NCBI GenBank assembly: GCA_005405945.1
Contig: BJHW01000002.1
Location: 1 to 64,000, forward strand
Length of the DNA: 64,000 bases
Origin: Streptomyces violaceusniger
Lineage (GTDB): Bacteria; Actinomycetota; Actinomycetes; Streptomycetales; Streptomycetaceae
Reading direction: 5' to 3'
Positions 14,201-23,537 of the stretch are shown piece after piece. The notes under the pieces were generated by a model. The model searched no databases, had not been told where the DNA came from, and was given only the letters and a program-made list of their open reading frames with translations. Every line of letters starts with the position of its first letter. The first letter of the stretch is position 1. The translations under genes and the position numbers were made by a program.

Positions 14201-16210
14201 CTGGCCCGGGCCGGGTCGGACGCTGTGGCGTTGGAGGTGGCGGACGCGGCGGGTCAGCCGGTGGTGTCCATTGAGTCCCTGGTCTTGCGGCCGATCTCGG
14301 CTGAGCAGTTGCAGGCGGCTCGGACCAGTCGTTATGAGTCGCTGTTCCAGCTGGACTGGCAGCCGGTGGCCACGCCGGCTTCGGTTGTGGCTGGGGGTTC
14401 GTGGGCGTTCGTGGGGTCGGATGCCGGGCTGGGTGAGGCGGTGGTCCGTGTGGGCGGGGCGTATGCCCGCTACGCCGACATATCGGAGTTGACCAGCGCG
14501 CTCGATGAGGGCGAAGCGATGCCCGGGACCGTGGTCTTGTCCTGCCCGACGAGCACTGGCGAGGGTCTGGCGGCTCGGGTGCGGGAGTCCCTGTCCGCTG
14601 TGCTGTCTTCGGTGCAGCGGTGCCTTGGTGAGGAGCGGTTGGGTGCTTCCCGTCTGGTGGTGGCCACCTGTGGTGCGGTCGCCACCGAGGCAGGGGAGGA
14701 TGTGGCGGATCTGGTGCAGGCTCCGGTGTGGGGTTTGTTGCGGTCGGTGCAGACCGAGAATCCCGGCCGGTTTCTCCTGCTGGACCACGACCCCGACCCT
14801 GCACAGGAGATCAGCGCCGTTGCGGCGGACGCGGTGGTGCGGGCCCTTGCTTCGGGTGAGGAGCCGCAACTGGCGGTGCGGGGCGGGACCGTCCTGGTCC
14901 CGCGCTTGTCCCGTGTGGCCAAGCCCGCAGTGGCCCCGGCGGCGTCTGCGCGGTTGGTCTCTGGTGGGACGGTGTTGGTGACGGGGGCGTCGGGTGTGTT
15001 GGCGGGTGTGGTGGCTCGGCATCTGGTGGCTGAGCATGGGGTGGAGCATCTGCTGCTGGCCAGTCGTAGGGGCCCGGACGCACCGGGGGCGGCGGAGTTG
15101 GTGGCCGAGCTGGAGGCGGCGGGGGCGTCGGTCGCCGTGGCCGCGTGTGATGTGGCCGACCGCGAAGCGGTACGTGAGCTGTTGGCAGGTGTTCCGGGGG
15201 AGGTGCCGCTCAGGGGTGTGGTGCACACCGCAGCAGTGGTGGATGACGGTGTCGCGGAGGGGCTGACCGATGAGCGTGTTCAGCGGGTGTTGGCGCCGAA
15301 GGTGGACGCGGCGTGGCAGCTGCATGAGCTGACCCGCGACATGGGGTTGGAGGCGTTCGTGCTGTACTCCTCCGCCACGGCCACGCTCGGCGCCGGTGGG
15401 CAGAGCAGTTACGCGGCGGCCAACGCCTTCCTCGACGCCCTGGCCCAGCACCGCCACGCCCAGGGCCTGCCCGCCCTCTCCCTCGCCTGGGGCCACATCG
15501 CACAAGAGAGGACCGCCGGCCTACTCGACGCTGCCTTGGCAACGGAGCGCCCCCACGTGTTGTCGATGAAGGTGGATCTGAAGGCGATCAGGAAGCGCGC
15601 CGACGCGGTTCCAGCGTTGATGAGGGGACTGGTTCGCGTACCGCATCGCAAGGTCGCGGCTGGTCAACAGAGTGCGGAGGCATGGAAGGAGCAGATGGCT
15701 CTGGCCGCGCCGGAGGAACGAGAACAGCTCTTGCTGGATCTGGTCCTTACCCATGCCGCATCCGTCCTGGGGCACAGTGGTCACACCGACATAGACCCTG
15801 ACCGGGCGTTGAAGGAGTTGGGCTTCGACTCGCTTACCGCGGTCGAGCTCCGCAACCAGCTCAGCACAACCACGGGGATGCGTCTGCCGGCGACGTTGGT
15901 CTTCGACCATCCGACGCCGCTTGCGGTTGCGCACTACCTGGATTCTCAGATTCGTGGCGTCGGTCAGAGCGAAACGAACATGTCCGCACGCGCTGTGCTG
16001 GCTGAATTCGACAAGCTGGAAGTCACTCTCTCCCGGCTGCGCTATCGAGAGGACGAGAGGGCTCAGATTTCGGCACGCCTCAAGGGGCTCATCCTGGCAT
16101 TGGGGGATTCACGGCTGGACGATGGCGCGCAGGCACGGAGTGACGACTTGGAATCAGCCGATATGGACCAAGTTCTCAAGCTGCTCAATGACGAACTTGG
16201 AACTTTCTGA
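5205..16210 (+). CDS. Type I polyketide synthase with two modules (modules 2 and 3), one frameshift
   Basis: Begins 55 nt after the preceding PKS gene, with an AGGAAGG ribosome site 9 nt before ATG. The N-terminus is a coiled-coil docking helix followed by REPIAIVG. Module 2: KS 5310-6600, malonyl-type AT (GHSIGE, HGFHS) 6900-7830, DH 8090-8930, B-type KR 9020-10280, ACP 10420-10650. Module 3: KS 10710-12000, AT 12320-13250 with GHSQGE and YASH (12899-12910), the methylmalonyl-CoA pattern, DH 13440-14310, KR 14390-15560, ACP 15710-15950, docking tail to 16210. All KS Cys-His-His residues are visible. The DH motifs read HQVLESVLVP and HRVLDSVLVP, so the usual Gly is Glu or Asp. The module-3 KR has lost about 26 residues after LAWG, the lid region. 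A single -1 break near 9013 (GGTCG where the parallel modules have GGTTCG) splits the reading frame. Confidence 0.93.
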
Positions 16211-16246
16211 GCGAATCAGTGACTCTCCAGTGAAAGGGCAGGGCCC

Positions 16247-19200
16247 ATGGAAGACTCCACGGTACTTGAACACCTCAAGCGCGCCACGACTGGATTGCGT
16301 GAGGCTCGAGCTCGTTTGCGTGAGGTTGAGGAGCGGGCGCGCGAGCCGATAGCTATTGTCGGTATGTCTTGCCGGTATCCAGGTGATGTGGGTTCACCGG
16401 ATGAGTTGTGGGAACTCGTGGCAGGCGGCGTGGATGCCATCTCCGCGTTTCCCGCCGACCGTGACTGGGCGGACGGAGTCCTGGACGACAAGGACTCGGA
16501 TCAGGAGTCGACTCCAGCCGAGCTGCGCGGCGGGTTCTTGCATGATGCGGCCGATTTCGATGCGGAGTTCTTCGGGATTTCTCCGCGTGAGGCGCTGGTC
16601 ATGGATCCGCAGCAGCGGTTGCTGTTGGAGGCGTCCTGGGAGGCGTTGGAGAGCGCGGGAATCAATCCGGCTGATGTACGCGGTACCGAGACCGGCGTGT
16701 TCATCGGAACTCAAGGGCAGGACTACCTGTCACGGTTCCAGCAGCAGCCAGAGGGCAGTGATGGCTATGTGCTGACGGGTAACACGGCCAGTGTGATGTC
16801 AGGGCGTGTGGCCTATGTGTTTGGTCTTGAGGGTCCGGCGGTGACGGTGGATACGGCGTGTTCGTCGTCGTTGGTGGCGTTGCATCAGGCGAGTGTGGCG
16901 TTGCGTGGTGGTGAGTGTTCGATGGCGTTGGCTGGTGGTGTGGCGGTGATGTCGACTCCGGGGACGTTTGTGGAGTTCTCCCGTCAGCGTGGTCTGTCGG
17001 TGGACGGGCGGTGCAAGGCGTTCGCGGACGCGGCGGACGGGACGGGGTTCAGCGAGGGCGTGGGTGTGTTGTTGTTGGAGCGGTTGTCGGATGCTCGGGC
17101 GCGTGGGCATCGGGTGTTGGCGGTGGTGCGTGGTTCGGCGGTGAATCAGGATGGGGCGTCGAATGGGTTGACGGCGCCGAATGGTCCGTCGCAGGAGCGG
17201 GTGATTCGGCAGGCGCTGGCCAATGCCCGGTTGTCGGCGGCGGATGTGGACGCTGTTGAGGGTCATGGGACGGGTACGACGCTGGGTGATCCGATCGAGG
17301 CGCAGGCGTTGCTGGCTACGTATGGGCGGGAGCGTGAGGGCGGTCGTCCGTTGTGGCTGGGGTCGTTGAAGTCGAACATCGGCCATGCGCAGGCGGCTGC
17401 TGGTGTGGGTGGTGTGATCAAGATGGTCATGGCCCTGAACCGGGAGTTGCTGCCGCGCACGTTGCATGTGGACCGGCCGTCGTCGCATGTGGATTGGGAT
17501 GCGGGTGCGGTGGAGTTGCTGACCGATCCTGTGGCTTGGCCGCGCGGGGAGCGGGTGCGGCGGGCTGGTGTGTCCTCCTTCGGCGTGTCGGGGACCAATG
17601 CGCACGTCATCCTTGAAGAAGCGCCGGTGGACGAGGCCACGAATGTCGAGGTGGTTTCTGCTGGTGGTGTGACGCCGTGGGTGGTGTCGGGGCGTAGTGC
17701 GGGGGCGTTGGCGGCTCAGGCCAGCCGACTGCTGGAGTATGTGCGTTCTCCTCAGGCTGATGGTGGTGGCGTGGATGCGGTGGGCGTGGGGCGTGCGCTG
17801 GTGGGCTCTCGTGCGGTCTTCGAGCACCGTGCTGTCGTCCTTGGCTCTGATGTGGAGGAGCTGACCGCTGGGCTTCAGAGGCTGGCGGAGACTGCCGTCG
17901 GGGTGCCGGCGGTGGTGTGGTGGTAGGGCGTGTGCGGTCGGGGCGTGTGGCGGTGTTGTTCTCGGGTCAGGGGAGTCAGCGGGCGGGGATGGGGCGGGAG
18001 TTGTATGACGCCTTTCCTGCGTTCGCATCAGCGTTCGATGAGGTGTGTGCGGGGTTTGATGGGTTGTTGGAGCGGCCGTTGAGGGAGGTGGTGTTCGCCG
18101 ATGCTGTTTCGGGTGAGGGTGGGGGGTTGTTGGATCGGACGGTGTTTACGCAGGCGGGGTTGTTTGCGTTGGAGGTGGCGTTGTTTCGGTTGATGGAGTC
18201 TTTTGGGGTGCGGGCGGATTTCCTGGCTGGTCACTCGATCGGTGAGGTGGTGGCGGCGTATGTGGCGGGGGTGTGGTCGTTGGAGGATGCCTGCGCGCTC
18301 GTCGCCGCTCGGGGACAGTTGATGCAGGATCTCCCGGCCGGTGGGGCGATGGCTTCGGTCCAGGCTGGCGCGGAGGAGATGGATCAGGCGCTGGGGGTTC
18401 TGCGGGTTGGGTCTGGGCTTGGTGGGGTGGTGGGGTTGCGGCGGTTAATGGGCCGGATCAGGTGGTGGTCTCCGGTGAGGAGGCTGCGGTGGCCCGGGTG
18501 GCTGGGCATTGGCGTGGTCTGGGTCGGAAGGTGAAGGGTTTGCGGGTGGGGCATGGGTTCCACTCGGCGTTGATGGAGCCGATGCTGGACTCCTTCCGGG
18601 AGGTGTTGGAGGGGCTGTCGTTTGCTCCTCCGCGGTTGGCGGTGGTCTCCAATGTGACGGGCCGGCCGGCTGAGGTGGGGGAGGTGTGTTCGCCGGAGTA
18701 TTGGGTGCGTCATGTCCGGCAGGCGGTGCTGTTCGGACCGGGTGTGGAATGGCTGGCCGAGCACGGTCAAGTGACACGCTTTGTGGAACTGGGACCCGAC
18801 GGTGTCCTGAGCGCCATGGCCCACAACTGCCTCGCCCACCACAACGACCCCGGTTCTGGCGACCAGCCGGAGGTCATCGCATCCCTGCGCCGGGATCAGC
18901 CCGAGGTCAATGCCGTACTCGCCTGCCTGGCACGGCAGTTCGCCACCGGCACCCCCATCGACTGGACCCCTGCACTCGGCGGCAGCGGCAGCGACACCTC
19001 GAGGGGCCACCTGGACTTGCCCACCTACGCCTTCCAACGGCAGCGCTACTGGCTTGAGGCCCCGCGCCACACAGCCGACGCCACCGACCTCGGCCTGGAA
19101 ACCGTCGAACATCCACTGCTGGGAGCGGCCATTCCACTTGCTGAGGGAGGGCGGGTGTTCGCGGGCCGTGTGTCCTTGCGTACGCATCCATGGCTCGTCG

Positions 19201-22021
19201 ACCACCAGGTGCTCAAGACCGTATTGGTACCCGGGACCGTCCTCGTCGAGATGGTGGTTCATGCGGCGGAACGGGTCGGTTGCGGTCGGGTGGAGGAGCT
19301 GGCGCTGGAAGCACCGCTGATCCTGACGGAGGAAGGGGGTGTCCAGCTTCAGGTGGTGGTGGAGGAACAGGATGAGTCGGGTGTCCGGCCGGTCGCGGTG
19401 TACTCACGCCCGGAGGATCAAGAGTTCGCCGGTGATGCCGTGTGGGTTCGCCATGCCACGGGTTCGTTGGTGGCGGAGGGGTCGGCTGGTGTCGGTGGGG
19501 TGGTGTTGGAGCAGTGGCCGCCGGTGGGTGCGGAGCCGGTGGTGGCTGATCTGGATGTGTTCTATGAGCGTTTCTCCGAGCGTGGGTTTGATTATGGTCC
19601 GGCGTTTCGGGGTTGGAGGCGGTGTGGCGGTGTGGTGAGGAGGTGTTCGCTCAGGTTCGTCTTCCGCAGGAGCGGGTGGGTGAGGTGGAGCGGTTTGGGG
19701 TGCATCCGGCGTTGCTGGATGCGGCTGTGCATGCGGTGGCGTTGATCGCTTCGGAGGAGGATCAGGAGGCGGCGCGTATTCCGTTTGCGTGGTCGGGGGT
19801 GCGGTTGCATGGCTCGGGTGCGTCGGTGGTGCGGGTGCGGTTGGCCCGGGCCGGGTCGGACGCGGTGGCGTTGGAGGTGGCGGACGCGGCGGGCCGGCCG
19901 GTGGTGTCCATCGAGTCTCTGGCCTTGCGGCCGATCTCGGCTGAGCAGTTGCAGGCGGCTCGGACCAGTCGTTATGAGTCGCTGTTCCAGCTGGACTGGC
20001 AGCCGGTGGCCACGCCGGCTTCGGTTGTGGCTGGGGGTTCGTGGGCGTTCGTGGGGTCGGATGCCGGGCTGGGTGAGGCGGTGGTCCGTGCGGGCGGGTC
20101 GTATGCCCGTTACGCCGATGTCTCGGCGTTGATCGGCGCGCTCGATGAGGGCGAGGCGGTGCCCGAGATGGTGGTGTTGTCCTGCCCGCAGCATGAGGGC
20201 GACGACGTGGTTGCCGGGGTGCGGGAGTCGCTGTCCGCTGTGCTGTCTTCGGTGCAGCGGTGGCTGGGTGAGGAGCGCCTGTTCGGGTCTCGTCTGGTGG
20301 TGGCCACTTGTGGTGCGGTCGCCACGGAGACGGGTGAGGATGTGGCGGATCTGGTGCAGGCTCCGGTGTGGGGTTTGTTGCGGTCGGTGCAGACCGAGAA
20401 TCCCGGCCGGTTTCTCCTGCTGGACCACGACCCCGACCACGGCCACGGCCACGGCCACGGCCACGGTCACGTCCAGGAGCTCAGCGCTGTTGCGGCGGAC
20501 GCGGTGGTCCGGGCTATCGCCACTGGTGAGGAGTCCCAGCTGGCGGTGCGGGGCGGGGCCGTCCTGGTTCCGCGTTTGTCTCGTGTGGCCAAGCCCGCAG
20601 CGGACGTCGAGGCGTCTGCGCGGTTGGTCTCCGGTGGGACGGTGTTGGTGACGGGGGCGTCGGGTGTGTTGGCGGGTGTGGTGGCTCGGCATCTGGTGGC
20701 TGAGCATGGGGTGGAGCATCTGCTGCTGGCCAGTCGTAGGGGCCCGGACGCACCGGGGGCGGCGGAGTTGGTGGCTGAGTTGGAGGCGGCGGGGGCGTCG
20801 GTGACGGTGGCGGCCTGCGATGTGGCCGATCGCGGAGCCGTACGCGAGCTGCTGGCCAGCATTCCGGGGGAGGTGCCTCTGAGGGGTGTGGTCCACACCG
20901 CTGCAGTGGTGGACGACGGCGTCGTGGAGGGGTTGAGCGATGAGCGTGTTCGGCGGGTGTTGGCGCCGAAGGTGGATGCGGTGTGGCATCTGCATGAGCT
21001 GACCCGTGACATGGGCCTGGAGGCGTTCGTGCTCTACTCCTCCGTTGCCTCCACGCTCGGCGCCGGTGGGCAGAGCAGTTACGCGGCGGCCAATGCCTTC
21101 CTCGACGCCCTGGCCCAGCACCGCCACGCCCAGGGCCTGCCCGCCGTGTCCCTCGCCTGGGGCCTGTGGGCACAGGCCAGCGGAATCACCCAGAACCTCA
21201 GCCAGACCGACATCGCCCGCATGGCCCGCGGCGGCACCACCGGACTCACCACCGAAGAAGGTCTCGCCCTCTTCGACACCGCTCACAGCGTGGGACGTCC
21301 GCATGTGATGCCGGTGCGCATGGACCTGACGTCCCACCAGGCCCACCCGGAAGTGCCGGTCCCGGCAATGCTGCGGAACCTGGTACGTACGCCTCTCCGC
21401 AAGGCAGCGTCTGGGCAGAGCGGCGCGAAGCAATGGCGGGACCGGCTGCTGGGAGCGAGCCCGGAGGACCGTGAGCAGCTTCTGCTGGACCTCGTCCGCA
21501 CCTCGACCGCGACCGTTCTGGGACACAGGGACTCCGGAGACATCGACCTCGAAGGCGAATTCCTCGAAATGGGGTTGGATTCCCTGACGGCCGTCGAGCT
21601 TCGGAACCAGCTCGGCAGCGCCACGGGGCTGCGGCTGTCCACGACGATGGTCTTTGACCATCCGACCCCGGCCGACCTCGCGGTTCATCTCGCAGACGAG
21701 CTGAATGCCCTCGCAGTGGGCTCTCCTGGCTCTCCCAACCCTCCCGGTTCTCCCAGCCCTTCCACCTCTCCCCATGCCGCGGAGTCCATCGCCGCCGGCA
21801 CCCACGCCGTGCTGGCGGAGATCGAAAAGCTCCGGGAAACGCTTTCCCTCGCGTCACTGGTCAATGAGGACCGGTCTCTGGCGCTTGGCCGACTGGAGGA
21901 CGTGTTCAATCAATTCGCAAAGCAGGACCAGGATCAGGGCCAGGAGCAGGACCATTCCCAGGCATCTCGCGGTGAAGGAGCCGAGATGAGTCCAAGCGAA
22001 GGCATCGACGTACTCAGTTGA
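16247..22021 (+). CDS. Type I polyketide synthase, single module 4 (KS-AT-DH-KR-ACP), frameshifted
   Basis: Starts 36 nt after the previous PKS gene; the N-terminal coiled-coil docking helix is followed by REPIAIVG. KS 16340-17620, malonyl-type AT 17940-18850 (GHSIGE, HGFHS), DH 19090-19960 (HQVLKTVLVP, Gly replaced by Lys), B-type KR 20030-21340, ACP 21470-21700 with MGLDSLTAVELRN. The KR contains five successive Gly-His pairs (about 20442-20470) absent from the other modules. Behind the ACP lies a Ser/Pro-rich linker, then a docking coiled coil, but the tail ends in Gln/Asp-rich sequence without the acidic DEELFELL-type helix that ends the first PKS protein here. There is no thioesterase, so the chain must pass to another protein. 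Three -1 frame breaks (17911, near 18436, near 19606) fall in G runs. Confidence 0.92.
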
Positions 22022-22022
22022 C

Positions 22023-22075
22023 CTCCGGTGGCCCCGGGGCCACTTGTGGCCACTTTTGGCCACCTGTGGCCACGG
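22023..22075 (+). terminator. GGCCAC-rich inverted repeats after the last PKS gene
   Basis: Immediately after the PKS stop codon lie four spaced GGCCAC units. GTGGCC and GGCCAC form a 6-bp stem with a 6-nt loop at 22046-22063, and other pairings are possible. There is no T tract. It may end PKS transcription or act as a pause site. The rest of the 308-nt gap up to 22329 shows no gene, only a candidate promoter at 22245-22274. Confidence 0.35.
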
Positions 22076-22244
22076 TCCAATGATAAGAACCCAGCGAATG
22101 CGTGAGCCCGAATTCCCGCGCCATCCGCTGTGATCAACGAAGCGGGAAGGTTATCTTTGGGCTGCCGAAAATCAGAAGCCCTTTGCCTGTCAACAGCATG
22201 CCGACAGCCTGCAGACACTGAATTATCCGGTGTCCGGCGGACCC

Positions 22245-22274
22245 TTGTCCGAGCCGCCTGATCATGGTTAGAGT
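22245..22274 (+). promoter_or_regulatory. Candidate vegetative promoter for the tailoring cassette
   Basis: TTGTCC (22245-22250) and TAGAGT (22269-22274) are 18 nt apart and lie 56 nt before the start codon of the luciferase-like monooxygenase. This matches the general TTGACN/TANNNT pattern of housekeeping sigma factors, but such matches arise by chance. Confidence 0.35.
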
Positions 22275-22329
22275 CGGCAGCGCGGACGCCCGAGTCACAT
22301 AAGACGGATTCAACGGGGAAGTGGTGTCG

Positions 22330-23355
22330 ATGGAATTCAGCGTCTTGTACTTTGCGAACCGCGAGGTCACGGATGCGTCCGCGGAATACGACCTGCTCCT
22401 GGATACGGCGCGGTTTGCCGATGAGCACGGCTTCAGGGCGCTCTGGATGCCTGAGCGGCATTTTCATCGATTCGGCGGCGCGTATCCGAATCCGGCGCTG
22501 ACGGCAGCGGCCCTCGCCACCGTGACGCGCAACATACGGCTGCGTGCGGGAAGCGTGGTCGTCCCCCTCCACGATCCGCTGGAAGTCGTGGAGAACTGGT
22601 CACTGGTGGACAACCTCTCCCGCGGCCGCGTCGATCTGGCCTTCGGTACGGGCTGGGCGCCCAACGATTTCGTACTGGCGCCGGACCACTACCAGGAGCG
22701 CCGGAAGCTCACGATGGACGGGATCGAGGAGATCCGCGGTCTGTGGCGCGGGGAGCCGGTGAAACGGGTCAATGGGGAGGGCGACAGCGTCGAGGTCCTC
22801 ACCTACCCTCGCCCGCTCCAGGAAGAGCCCGGCCTCTGGATGACGTGTTCCAGCAGCCGGGCGACGTTCGAAGAGGCCGGTGCGCGCGGCCTGAACATCC
22901 TCACCGCTCTGCTCTTCCAGAAGGTGGAGGAAGTGGCGGCGAACATCGAGGTGTATCGGGCGGCCCGCGCCAAGAACGGTCTGGATCCGGCGGGCGGCAC
23001 GGTCACTCTGATGATGCACACCTTCGCCGGTGAGAGTGACAAGCAGGTACGTGACATCGTGAAGGAGCCCTTCAAGGCGTATCTCAAGTCCTCCTTCGAC
23101 CTCTGGCGCAATCAGTGGAGCGATCTGAAGGGCGTGGACCAGGAGCAGGTGGTCAACTTCGCCTTTGAACGCTACTTCCGCACCGCATCGCTGTTCGGTT
23201 CCGTCGACAAGTGCGTCCGTTCCGTGGAAAAGCTGGCCCAGGCCGGAGTGAATGAAGTCGCCTGCCTCGTGGACTTCGGCGTGACCGGCGATGAGATTCG
23301 CGCGGCCCTGCCCTATCTCGACCAGGTCAGGAGCCGTGTCCAGGCGAGGACGTGA
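22330..23355 (+). CDS. Luciferase-like FMN-dependent monooxygenase (MupA/Atu6-type LLM family)
   Basis: About 341 residues. The N-terminus MEFSVLYFANREV and the segments WMPERHFHRFGG, TRNIRLRAGSVVVPLH, WSLVDNLSRGRVDLAFGTGW and MTCSSS are typical of the bacterial-luciferase superfamily clade that sits in NRPS/PKS clusters. These enzymes use reduced FMN and oxygen to oxidise a carrier-bound or released intermediate. I chose ATG 22330 rather than GTG 22321 because GGGGAA (22315-22320) then sits 9 nt upstream. It is the first gene after the PKS genes and faces the same way, so it is probably a tailoring oxygenase of this pathway. The substrate cannot be read from sequence. Confidence 0.9.
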   Translation: MEFSVLYFANREVTDASAEYDLLLDTARFADEHGFRALWMPERHFHRFGGAYPNPALTAAALATVTRNIRLRAGSVVVPLHDPLEVVENWSLVDNLSRGRVDLAFGTGWAPNDFVLAPDHYQERRKLTMDGIEEIRGLWRGEPVKRVNGEGDSVEVLTYPRPLQEEPGLWMTCSSSRATFEEAGARGLNILTALLFQKVEEVAANIEVYRAARAKNGLDPAGGTVTLMMHTFAGESDKQVRDIVKEPFKAYLKSSFDLWRNQWSDLKGVDQEQVVNFAFERYFRTASLFGSVDKCVRSVEKLAQAGVNEVACLVDFGVTGDEIRAALPYLDQVRSRVQART

Positions 23356-23389
23356 ATTGGCGGAGCCTCCTTTCGCGGTCCATGCCCCC

Positions 23390-23505
23390 GCCGATCCGCT
23401 CCGCGCCGCCGATCCACTCCGCCCCCGCTCATCTACTCCGCCCCAGCCGATCCACTCCGCGCCGCCCATCCACTGCGCCGCCGCCCATCCACACCGCGCG
23501 CCGCC
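23390..23505 (+). repeat. Imperfect tandem repeat, C-rich
   Basis: The gap between the monooxygenase and the next gene is filled with degenerate copies of CCGATCCACTCCGCGCCG, at least five in a row. No ORF of interest lies in it. It may be slippage-prone filler or form mRNA structure upstream of the KstD-like gene. Confidence 0.6.
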
Positions 23506-23537
23506 CGCGGCGACGCTGATCCGAGGTGAAGGAAGAT

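Noticed and set aside
22046..22075. CRISPR-like array from the spaced GGCCAC units
   Set aside because: Units are only 6-8 nt, spacing is about 12 nt, and no cas genes are near.
23390..23505. CRISPR or integration site from the C-rich repeats
   Set aside because: Repeats are degenerate and contiguous with no spacers; no integrase or tRNA gene is present.
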